Of a stretch of 64,000 nt of DNA, positions 55,833-64,000 are shown piece by piece. The DNA comes from Ypsolopha sequella (lineage: Eukaryota > Arthropoda > Insecta > Lepidoptera > Ypsolophidae), in assembly GCA_934047225.1 (NCBI GenBank), contig OW203992.1:13071501-13135500 (forward strand), given 5' to 3'. Each line of letters begins with the position of its first letter. Position 1 is the stretch's first letter. The notes below the pieces were generated by a model. That model saw nothing but the letters and a program-made list of their open reading frames with translations. It had not been told where the DNA came from and ran no database searches. Made by a program: the position numbers and the translations under genes.

Positions 55833-56269
55833 TTTATTACAATGTTAACAAACAATCAACAAAAACAATTATAAATCACATTTACATGAATTTTGAGAGG
55901 AATAGCACCAAAATATTTAATTTCTCTCGGTGAAGCTATAAACTTGCGCAAAATGCATTAGACATTTCGATGCCACCAAATCAAGATGTGATGCACGCAA
56001 CGAACGATATTACAACACAACGATACAATGATGAGACATATTTAATTTTATGGTATTATAATTTTTAAAATACATCCAAATTACATCCATCTGACATTTG
56101 TTTGGTCCAATCTAGTGACACACCAGGAAAAAATATAAAGTAAGTGCGGTCCGCTGTTTCATTCACTCTCGTACACAGGAGTAATTTACGTTAGATGAGT
56201 ACAATGGCTAATGCCCAGTTCTTATTTTAGTCAGGCTTCTATTAGTATTCCTTATTCTGAGCATTCACT

Positions 56270-56986
56270 TCATACTTTCGTAATCGATTTTAGCGATATA
56301 ATTCTATTTCGGAACGCAGGGGAGGAGGATTGACTCAGATAAAAAAAACAAACGGACTCATTCCGACTCAGACCAAGACTCAAGTATCTTGGTCCGAGCA
56401 TTCCGAGTTCCGACAGAAACAATGTACATTAAAACTTTTATTACAACTTTTGGAAATAAGGCGCGAAGATGTGATGGCGTCGTTTTTTTGTTTTTTTGAA
56501 AAATATTGCATATGTTTGTTTTGATCAACAATAGTGATAGAATATTGTGAATTAAATTTGCCGTAACCAGTGTAGTGTGTTGTTCAATGAAACAAAAGTG
56601 CGGGCTGTGCCTTTTCGTGTGTTTTTTCTAACCCAGTTGTATTTGCGTTATAAGGCTATCATTATAGCGAAACCGACAGGACAGTGACTAAAACAGGACA
56701 GACCTTTCAGTTGATCTGTTCAACAGAAGAGGATCGTGGCTATAAACAGATAATAAATATTACCTCAGACATGGCTGTATGGGCTAAGGTCCCTTTGCCT
56801 TTCCACTTAGTGGGAAAATAAACCTAAAAAAAATTTTTTTTTTGACAACAAAACAAAAATAAATAACCTACCGAACCGGTGCCCTGAAAATAGAATAATT
56901 AGTAATTACGCTGCTTGCGAAATAGTTTAACTGTAGAAAAATAAAATTCAATTAATAGGAATATTTAAGCATTCATTTCAGTTACA
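56270..56986. other. APC5 upstream flank
   Basis: 717 bp between P copy C and the first APC5 coding exon. The coding exon is preceded by a possible acceptor (CATTTCAG, 56981), so a non-coding 5' exon may lie here or further upstream. No core promoter element can be asserted. The 64-codon open stretch at 56330 is not convincing. Confidence 0.4.
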
Positions 56987-59900
56987 ATGGATGTCGGGAA
57001 TGATAATGTGGATTTTGGAAAATTAACCAATATGAAAACCAATATAGAGAATGTTACACCTCACAAAATAGCTGTAATAGCTTTTATCCGGGAATTCGGC
57101 TTGTTAAAAATAGAAGGTAAATATATCGGTCAGGGTCATATAAGTGATATTCTATCACTAATAATATGAAGCACCTCAATCCAGAATTTCTGGAACAGCT
57201 CAACCAAATAGTCTAGTTTCCTTTCTTTTCAGTCCTGACCAAGGTTGTCCTTGATGTCCAGATGAAATGGAAATGCAATATATGGCTTTTGGTTAATACC
57301 GAATTGCCTATGACAGGGGTAGATTACCACATCCATTTAAGATACTCTACCAAACATCGCTCATAAAAACATCGGTCATAAAAACATCGATGTATCAATA
57401 GTTTTGTTTTGTTTATTAATAAACGCCATTATAACACCATTCTTAAAATTTTATACATTTATTGTGTTTTTAAAACATTACAGAGGTATTTGCTTTTTAT
57501 TTAATGTCACAGAATTTAAAAACAGTAATTTCGAGAGATGTTCTCACTTTTTAATTCACTCACTATAGTCAGATCATGCAACTTTAGACACATTTCTTCT
57601 CAACTTTTTTTTACTGTTTTGCACACGATTATTTCACATGAATGAAATGACTTTTACTGACCTATACTCGTCATAAAAACATCGGTCTAAGCATTGTTCA
57701 TGGATAATTTAGATATAGATCAATGTTAAACATCGATGTTTTATGAACGATACATCAATGTTTCAAAACATTGAGGTATTGTTTGCATCCCTAAACACTG
57801 ATGATGGACACACCTCACAAACTAATGTGCGGTGACATGCTTAAGGAAGCCAGATAAAACGGCTTTGAATTTGAACATAATATGACTTAGCAAACAACAC
57901 ATGTAATTATTTTTACAGGAGTGACAAAAAACCATATTGATGTCATGAATTTTAAATCTCTCCTGTAGAGTAGGAAGAAATGACTTGCGCAGTTTTGTTT
58001 GCTAAGCGACGAGTAGTTTGATCTAAAAAGTATACATCTTCCTGAAGTAATTATGTGAAGAAATGGGTATGATGAGTTTTCTTTTTTTGTTTCAGCGAAA
58101 TCTTTTGGAGAGTGTATAATGACCCCAAAATATAGAAAAGATTTTTGTATATTAGCACTGAAATTAATCCAGGTAAGATAATGTTGATCATCAAGCATAA
58201 TTTCATAGGTTACTAGCCTTTCGCCTGCGGCTCTGCCCGCATTTATTCAATTCAATCTCTGCCCCGTTTTCACCTTGAGAGTTGTTTTATCAACATCATT
58301 TATAGGCTATACTATACCTTATACTCCTTATAGCCTATATGTTGACCAGGGTCACTAATTACTATGATAATCAGGGATCGGATTTTCCTGCTGCTAATTG
58401 ATACATTATATAGTATGGATAAGACTTTTTTAACGGAAACGGAAATTTGGTAATAAAAAATTAAAAAATCATGCAAAACATCCCAATGCAGTTTCGGTGT
58501 TGCCAGCAAAAAAAAAATACATGAGAATATGCATTTTAAAATGAGATTTCGAAAAAATACATAATAAATAATTTAGGGTCATACTAATATGCAACTTTTT
58601 GGAAAATCTACGGCAACACCACAAGGCGAAATCCCCTGAACTTGAAGTCAAGTTCTCGAACTTCCATCAGTGCTGCCATTTTACCGCTTCCGGTAATATA
58701 CCTGCTAAGCGCGTGAAGGTTAGCATAAAATGGAGTTAACTGAATGCGAGGGATGATTCGAACTATTTTGGACTTAACTTAGTTGGGCAGTTAATTTTGT
58801 CTGAAACGAGATTGAGTCGCATTTGTACGCAAATAATTTTTTACAACCAAACCAAGTAGGTAGATAGCTTTTACATTTTGTGATTAACCCTATAGGGAAT
58901 CATGCCCCCCAAATATGCACAGAATTATCGTGATTACAACATTGTTGTCATTCCTATAATATCTCTCAAAACGTTCTGAGAATGATTGGTGTGGGTAAAA
59001 ATATAAGTGGCGCGTCAACTGCACAAAACCACTATACGATGGTAGAGTCTACTATGGTCCTTGCCAACCTTGATCTACAGATTATTTGGAAAAAAAATTG
59101 GTTTAGTTAGATACTTATTTTATGAATTTTGAAAAAAAATAAGAAAGCAATTAAATTGGCATTTTATTTAGTACATTAACGATTTTATTGGCATTTTTTT
59201 AGCATATTTTCTGCAAAAATTGAGCATTTTTCTCAATTATAAAACGGCAACACTGACTTAGTTTACTAGGCACGCTCACTCGTTTACTTCGGTTCTCAGA
59301 GTGCGCATCTCTGTTGTTTTCTTGTGTGGTTCGCAGTTTTTACTATATCGAGTTTTATTGATGACTTTGCTTTGAAAAACTGACACTGATTTTGCTTTGT
59401 GATTTGGAGCTGATTCCACTTATTTCGTTTTTGGTAAGTAAATTGATTGATTTCTCTTTTCTGATTTTCTGTACTTTGCTTTAGAATTCATAAAAAAACA
59501 TATTTTGAAATAGTTTATTCCCTTTTCAAGAAAAGCCAAAGTTCGTAAAATACATATGTTAAGTAAACTGGCATTATATTAAAAACGCCATTTTGAAACA
59601 TTTTCCATGCGCAGCCGCCATTTTGTTTTGTATAAGTAGAATGTTTTGTAAATTACGTTTCTCATTTTAAAATCATTGATGCAAATAATAACTACAAATT
59701 TGATATTAATTTAAATGTTTCTGTGTGTAGGTATCACTCGACATCTTTGACTTCGGCTTGAAACAACGGACACTGATTTTGCTTTGTGATTTGGAGCTGA
59801 TTGCACTTATTTCGTCGTTGGTAAGTAAATTAAAATTATTTTTATTACTTTTCTTCACATCGTTCCGATTTACTGTAATTTGCTTTAGAATTCATAAAAT

Positions 59901-62900
59901 AAATAGTTTGAAATAGTTTATTCTCTTTTCAAGCAATGATAGAGTTGGTAAATACATATGTTAAGTAAACTGTCATTGTGTTAAAACCACAAATTTCAAA
60001 CCTTTTCCATGTGCAGCCGCCATTTTGTTTTGTAAGAGTAGCATGTTTTGTGAATTACGTTTTCATTTTGAAATTCTATAAGTGCTCTTGTTATTTAAGA
60101 TAGGATATATTTACAAAGAATCAAACTGCAGAATAATTTTATAGCTATAGTTGTTATTTCAGATTGGTTAACATGCCGAAACCTGAAACTATTTTGAAGT
60201 GGATTGCCGAGGATCCAGATATCGTTTGGAACTCATCGACTGGTTCTTTATTTTGTAATAAATGTACTGTTCGTTTTCAAGCGAAGAAAGATATTTTGGA
60301 CGGACATAAGCGGACTAAAAACCACACTGGTGCGGGACGGACAAACATTAAAGAAAATGAGGAATTTTTCCACGATCTCATACAATTTCTTATAATGTGC
60401 AATATACCCTGGTATCAAATAAATAATCCAGCGTTCAAGTATAAAATATTGTTGCCACGTAGTGCCAGATGAATCTACATTAAGAAAGAACTATTTAGAT
60501 GGGTTTTTTAAATCAAAAATCGAAGAGGCTTACAATGAAATTAAAGATGAAAAGCTCTGGTTTTCATTAGACGAAATAACTGATTTTTTAGGAAGAAATA
60601 TCATGCACTTGATCGTAAGACCTTTAAACGACCATAACAACAGCAAACCGTACTTGATTGCTTGCAAGGCACTGGACGCGGTCAACGGGCACACAGTATC
60701 CCAATTCGTAATAGACTGTATGGAGAAGTTATGGAATAATTCTTTTGAATTTAATGTAAAATTAAATAATGTTTTAATGTTGTGTACTGACGGAGCTTCT
60801 TATATGATCTCGGTAGGTAGGTTGTTTAAACAAATTTTTCCATCTATGAAACATGTAACATGTTTAGCACATGCTATAAACCGTATATCTGAAGAAATTA
60901 GGTCGGAATATCAAAATGTTGACATTTTAATATCAAACGTAAAAATTTTTTTTTTTAAAGCACCACATAGGGTCCGCCTTTTTAAAGAAAAATGTCCAAA
61001 CGTTCCGTTGCCTCCACAGCCAGTTATTACAAGATGGGGCACTTGGCTGGAGGCAGCGTCGTATTACGCCAAATATTTTAGGGAAATTAAGGACGTACTT
61101 TCTTGCTTACAAAACTCAGATGCGGTCGCAATCAGAAATGCTAAAAATATTATAAATAGTGAAAATTTACACAGCGAATTGCAATACATAGATGAAAATT
61201 TTAGTATAATACAAGTTGTTTTAAAAGAACTACAAAAAAGTATTATAAGTTTAAGTGATTCTCTATTAGCATTTGACCAAGTCAGATTTTGTTTAGAAAG
61301 TGCGTCCAATAAAATTAAGCATAAATTGGAATAAGTTTTGGATCGAAATCCAGATTTGGACTCAATACGAGAAATTAGTGAAAAACTAGACAGAGGTATT
61401 GAAGTAAATGATCCTAACTTACTTAAATTTACGTACGCTTTAATTACCTCAACGAATGTAGAGCGCTCATTTTCGAGTTATAAATGGATCTTGGATGAGA
61501 AACGAAATAGACTCAAGGAAGAAAATATTGAAAAAATCATGATCATTTATTTCAATACCTCCAAAGATGATTTACAGATATAATGTTTAAGCCTGTATAT
61601 GTATAATTATTTAAGTGTTTTAATATATTTTATCTTTTGTTTAATAAAACAAGTTATTTGTTCTTAAAACTGCGTTTTCTTTTTTACAAACTCAGTTACG
61701 ATCATACTATGTAATACAGTCAATAAATATTTGTTCAGTTGGTAATATGATTTTTTTTTCTGGCAACACATATTAATACATATAACATATTAATGTATCA
61801 ATTAGCAGCAGGAAAATCCGATCCCTGGTTGATAATAAAGAAAACCGCATCTAAATCTGTTGACTCTTTCGCTTGCGGCTCTGCCTGCATTTATTCAATT
61901 CAATCTCTGCCCAATTTCAGCTTGGGAGTTATTTTATCAACATCCTTTACAGCCTATACTATATCTTATACTCTTCATAGCCTATATGTTGACCAGCGGG
62001 TCTACCGCGTAATTCTCATTTTCATCAACATCAACTTGAGATTGAAATTTGACGTGCGTGCGACGACGCCCGCCTAACATGCCATCTCTTTTGCACGCGT
62101 TGAATTTCGCATGCATTTGCTTGAAGTTGATACAAATGAGAATTACGCGGTAGAGCCCCAGGGTTACTACTAACTACTAAGATAATAAAGAAAACCGCAT
62201 CATAACCCATTGAGTGGTTCTCAAGTTAAAGCAAAACATACAAACAGAAAGACAAAAATTCTAAAAATGGAAGTTTGGGTTTCAGTAAAAATACTTTGAA
62301 AATGTTGATAAAATTCCATAGACCAGAAGGGTGCCAAAATGGACCGTATTACTAAGCCTTCTCTGTCTGTCTGTCCATCTGCCTATGCGGCCCTAACAGC
62401 GGTCTATAGCTTCAAACTTTATAGATAGCCAGAGCTAGTTGACTTTTTCACATAATACGTGTTACTATGACCTCCACAAAGAAAAAAAAAAGAAAAAAAT
62501 TTACAACAAAGCGGAGGTCCCCATACAAAAAAACTCTAAAAAAGTAGCATTTTTAACTTTATCATGTCCCCCTTTTATCTCTGAATCAAGGACCTAAATA
62601 TATAGGTGTATAAAAACATGGTAGTAGGTGGTTACGTAACGATTACAGAAAAATGCGCAAATTATTTTTCTGCTACCATTTTAGCCTTAATGTTGCTCTG
62701 ACATTAATATTCTAATGACATCTATATTGTTGTAATTTGCCAGGTTTTTTTTAGAGTTCCATAGCCGTATTGTGTGATGGTACGGAACCCTTTGTTTGTC
62801 TGACTCGCACTTGCCCAAATTATTTACTACTTTATTAGTATAGATGGCATGACTATTTATGTTTTTCTAATATTCCTGTTTACAGTGCCCAGACATGGAG

Positions 62901-63791
62901 TTCAAAGAGTTGGAAGGTCTCCTCACTAATGGGAAGTACAATCTTCTGAGTGTTCATCTTCAGAACTTTTGCACTTGTCTCCAGAACATTTACATGAATG
63001 AAGTGAGTGCACTGATGGACTGCGTTACTTCCACTATTGACAAGTTAATGATTGAGCCCAGTGAGACAAGTGCATGCATGATCACAAGAAGCAGTGTCCT
63101 GGGTAAACAACAAACTAGTTTTGTTTATTCCTAACATCTCTGTATATTTAATGATTAATGATCTTATATTTCTATAGAAAATTTAGATAATAAACAACTC
63201 GATAAATTTAATTAAGGATTTATTTAAGGATATATAACTGAACTATAAAAATAATGGTTCCCACTTTATGAGGCTTAGCTTTAAAATTAATACTTTGCAC
63301 TATAATATTAATACTTTCAGTACCTACAAATGAACTTTCAAATAATGATTTCCACTTTTTATAGAAGACCAGCGCAGAAGAGAGCCGGTAGGTTAGATAT
63401 GGTGGCGATTCGGGGAACGTAGTGGAGCGACCGCCACTCTCAACCTTCCTTTTTTTTTTTTGACTACCTAGAAAGCGTTGTGGTGTGAAACATTAATTTT
63501 GTTGTAAAAAGTATTATTTTTGACGGGCGTAATGTTAATAGTTGTAATATTTATTTATAGTTGTATTATTTTTTTTATAGTGCTTTACACATTTTTTATT
63601 GTTATTTTTTGAAATAAGTTTAAATGTGTCCCATTTATTTACTTACTTTTGTTTCAGGTTTTTATCTCAGAAGAATAATGTTACAGTTGGATAAACTCAC
63701 TTTTGTACAACTAGTGTCACTGTACAAGTCTTTCTGTGTGTATTATCAGAAGGGAAGACCTGGAGTTATGACAAGATCTCTTAGTAAAGAG
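56987..63791 (+). CDS. APC5: Anaphase-promoting complex subunit 5, N-terminal exons
   Basis: Exons 56987-57116, 58096-58172, 62886-63102 and 63658-63791 give about 185 aa with agreeing phases (1, 0, 1, 0) and clean GT-AG sites. The gene continues past the window. Recognised by the N-terminal VTPHKIAVIAFIREFGLL and by GFYLRRIMLQLDKLTFVQLV with SLYKSFCVYYQKG, both at the positions expected in APC5; the middle (QCPDMEFKELEGLLTNGKYN) is less conserved. APC5 is a scaffold/TPR subunit of the ubiquitin ligase that drives anaphase and mitotic exit (ida in Drosophila). Intron 2 (4.7 kb) is swollen by a hAT transposon, repeats and a MITE, and a foldback starts 5 bp inside intron 4. The part seen is intact. 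Confidence 0.9.
57117..58095. other. APC5 intron 1
   Basis: CATAAAAACATCG-type blocks recur at 57360, 57378 and 57670, and ACATCGATGTTTTATGAACG near 57730 is their inverse, so a small decayed foldback is likely. No other structure was seen. Confidence 0.5.
58205..58371 (+). repeat. Dispersed repeat, left unit interrupted by the hAT element
   Basis: It starts CTTTCGCCTGCGGCTCTGCC and includes AGCCTATATGTTGACCAGGG then TATGATAAT, where the hAT element begins. A second unit in the same orientation follows the hAT element at 61829-62225, so the hAT sits between two units of one repeat (probably the 3' end of an RTE-like retroposon). A related piece is at 5880-6115. Confidence 0.65.
59375..60070 (+). 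repeat. Tandem-duplicated 5' exon/promoter region of the hAT gene
   Basis: GACACTGATTTTGCTTTGTG and TTGGAGCTGATT occur at about 59383 and 59769. CAGCCGCCATTTTGTTTTGT occurs near 59602 and 60014. Each unit has TTG|GTAAGTAAATT (donors at about 59431 and 59820), and one acceptor (TTATTTCAG, 60162) precedes the ATG. This gives two alternative non-coding first exons. Confidence 0.75.
60173..61583 (+). pseudogene. hAT transposase with one frameshift and one nonsense codon
   Basis: Starts at ATG 60173 (MPKPETILKWIAEDPDIVW) just after a splice acceptor. A BED-like finger follows (CNKCTVRF ... DGHKRTKNH). The frame shifts near 60440 (FKYK to HVVPDESTLRKNYLDGFF). The catalytic region has LWFSLDEITDFLG, VLMLCTDGASYM, CLAHAINRIS and VITRWGTWLEAA. 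A TAA at 61332-61334 interrupts the same frame before DRNPDLDSIREISEKLD and the C-terminal dimerisation block TNVERSFSSYKWIL, ending at 61581-61583. Layout resembles the hAT group related to CGGBP1, with the acidic residues of the RNase H fold still present. Two lesions make it inactive. Confidence 0.88.
61829..62225 (+). repeat. Dispersed repeat, right unit with inserted MITE
   Basis: It continues the unit at 58205: GATAATAAAGAAAACCGCAT, CTTGCGGCTCTGCCTGC, AGCCTATATGTTGACCAG, then the MITE 61997-62158, then CAGGGTTACTACTAACTACT and again GATAATAAAGAAAACCGCAT. The left unit at 58350 lacks the MITE and so shows the empty site. Confidence 0.75.
61997..62158. mobile_element. MITE family 2, copy 2
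   Basis: 162 bp, inverse of 29546-29707, with ends CGGGTCTACCGCG and CGCGGTAGAGCCC. CAG stands on both sides (61994-61996, 62159-62161) and once in the empty counterpart at 58347-58349, so the target duplication is probably 3 bp. Confidence 0.88.
62335..62815. repeat. Dispersed repeat related to 36722-36960
   Basis: TCTGTCTGTCTGTCCATCTG at the left, CCCATACAAAAAAACTC in the middle, and TTTAGAGTTCCATAGCC, GGTACGGAACCC and TGACTCGCACTTGCCC at the right. It ends 70 bp before APC5 exon 3. Confidence 0.6.
63103..63657. other. APC5 intron 3
   Basis: AT-rich; the only notable feature is a GC-rich patch at 63370-63445 (GGTGGCGATTCGGGGAACGT) followed by a poly-T run. No element ends were recognised. 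Confidence 0.45.
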
Positions 63792-63795
63792 GTAA

Positions 63796-63938
63796 GATCC
63801 TCTAAAAAGGCCGCTTTAGCTGAATCATATTATGATTCCGATCTAATGCCGTCTCTTTTGCACGCATGAAAAATCTCTGACTCCATCCTACTTTCAAATC
63901 ATTTTATGATTCACCCAAAGTCGGCCTTTTTAGATCCC
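63796..63938. mobile_element. Foldback beside the APC5 exon 4 donor
   Basis: Left arm GATCCTCTAAAAAGGCCG, with TGAATCAT further in, is mirrored by ATGATTCA and CGGCCTTTTTAGATCC on the right. It begins with the fifth base of the intron (GTAAG|ATCC), so part of the donor consensus may belong to the element. Confidence 0.75.
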
Positions 63939-64000
63939 CAGAAGGTATATTTTTTTCATATTTCTGCTTTTTGCAAGAATTTTAAAACGTACAAAAAGCA

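Larger units (their letters stand above)
47697..56261 (-). mobile_element. P-element-like transposon, copy C, most complete
   Basis: Minus orientation, with CTCAGAATAAGG at the left and the inverse ending at 56261; CATTCACT is duplicated at 47689-47696 and 56262-56269. Without the copia insertion it is about 6.25 kb. Order from its 5' end (right): THAP exon 1, THAP exon 2 (split by copia 52958-55269), triplicated exon 3 (52829-52142), an intron with a SINE, then exon 4 with the transposase core to 48803. It supplies the sequence missing from copies A and B. Two frameshifts and the copia make it non-autonomous today. Confidence 0.95.
58372..61827 (+). mobile_element. hAT transposon, full length but inactive
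   Basis: Ends CAGGGATCGGATTTTCCTGC and its inverse (outer CCGATCCCTG at 61827); the inverted repeats are about 35 bp. Flanks ATGATAAT (58364-58371) and TTGATAAT (61829-61836) match at 7 of 8 with a one-base offset at the right, compatible with an 8-bp hAT duplication. A second, inner inverted pair (GTGTTGCCAGCAAAAAAA near 58498; TTTTTTCTGGCAACACA near 61756) is present. It lies wholly in APC5 intron 2. Confidence 0.85.

Noticed and set aside
47697..56261. Copy C as an active autonomous P element
   Set aside because: Two frameshifts in the transposase and a copia in THAP exon 2 prevent a full protein.

Overview
This is animal nuclear DNA, AT-rich and intron-containing, most likely from an insect and probably a moth or butterfly. 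The evidence is host genes with short GT-AG exons (fz, Sec61-beta, PDE12, APC5, a FAM210 protein), very dense transposons, tRNA-derived SINEs with a B box, and 3' repeat tails of the kind common in Lepidoptera (for example one carrying GTCCACTGCTGGAGATAAGC). The order is inferred; no single marker gene proves it.

Host genes, left to right: a FAM210/DUF1279 gene (minus, 9248-6295, four exons); PDE12, a 2',5'-phosphodiesterase/deadenylase (minus, 36039-30918, eight exons, all catalytic motifs present); Sec61-beta (plus, 38336-38996, three exons, the first contributing only the ATG); a small gene I do not recognise (minus, 41647-40816, three exons, 86 aa); the Wnt receptor frizzled (minus, 47330-44587, two exons, 565 aa); and the first four coding exons of APC5, a subunit of the anaphase-promoting complex (plus, 56987-63791, running off the right edge). 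None of these appeared as one open frame; each was rebuilt from splice sites whose phases agree.

The rest is mostly mobile DNA. Three copies of one P-element-like (THAP-domain) DNA transposon lie at 11482-14308, 16935-26211 and 47697-56261. Each has CTCAGAATAAGG ends and a perfect, different 8-bp target duplication. The first two are the same internal deletion derivative. The second has been invaded by a complete DIRS-type tyrosine-recombinase retrotransposon (18501-23546) and by a 5'-truncated LINE (24631-26082). The third still holds most of the transposase, but with two frameshifts, an in-frame triplicated 114-nt exon, a SINE in an intron, and a young copia element with apparently identical 219-bp LTRs (52958-55269) in its THAP exon. 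A fourth, much older P-like relic sits at about 15700-16560.

Other elements: an internally deleted copia (9479-11459) 226 bp upstream of the FAM210 start codon; a full-length but broken hAT transposon (58372-61827) in APC5 intron 2; a hAT-type MITE in the FAM210 intron (8253-8511); a LINE with a 44-nt poly(A) and a 13-bp duplication (42018-43734); degenerate mariner and Harbinger-like fragments; several foldback/MITE families; and one SINE family in the introns of PDE12 and Sec61-beta and in the P transposase. No rRNA, tRNA gene or CRISPR array was seen.
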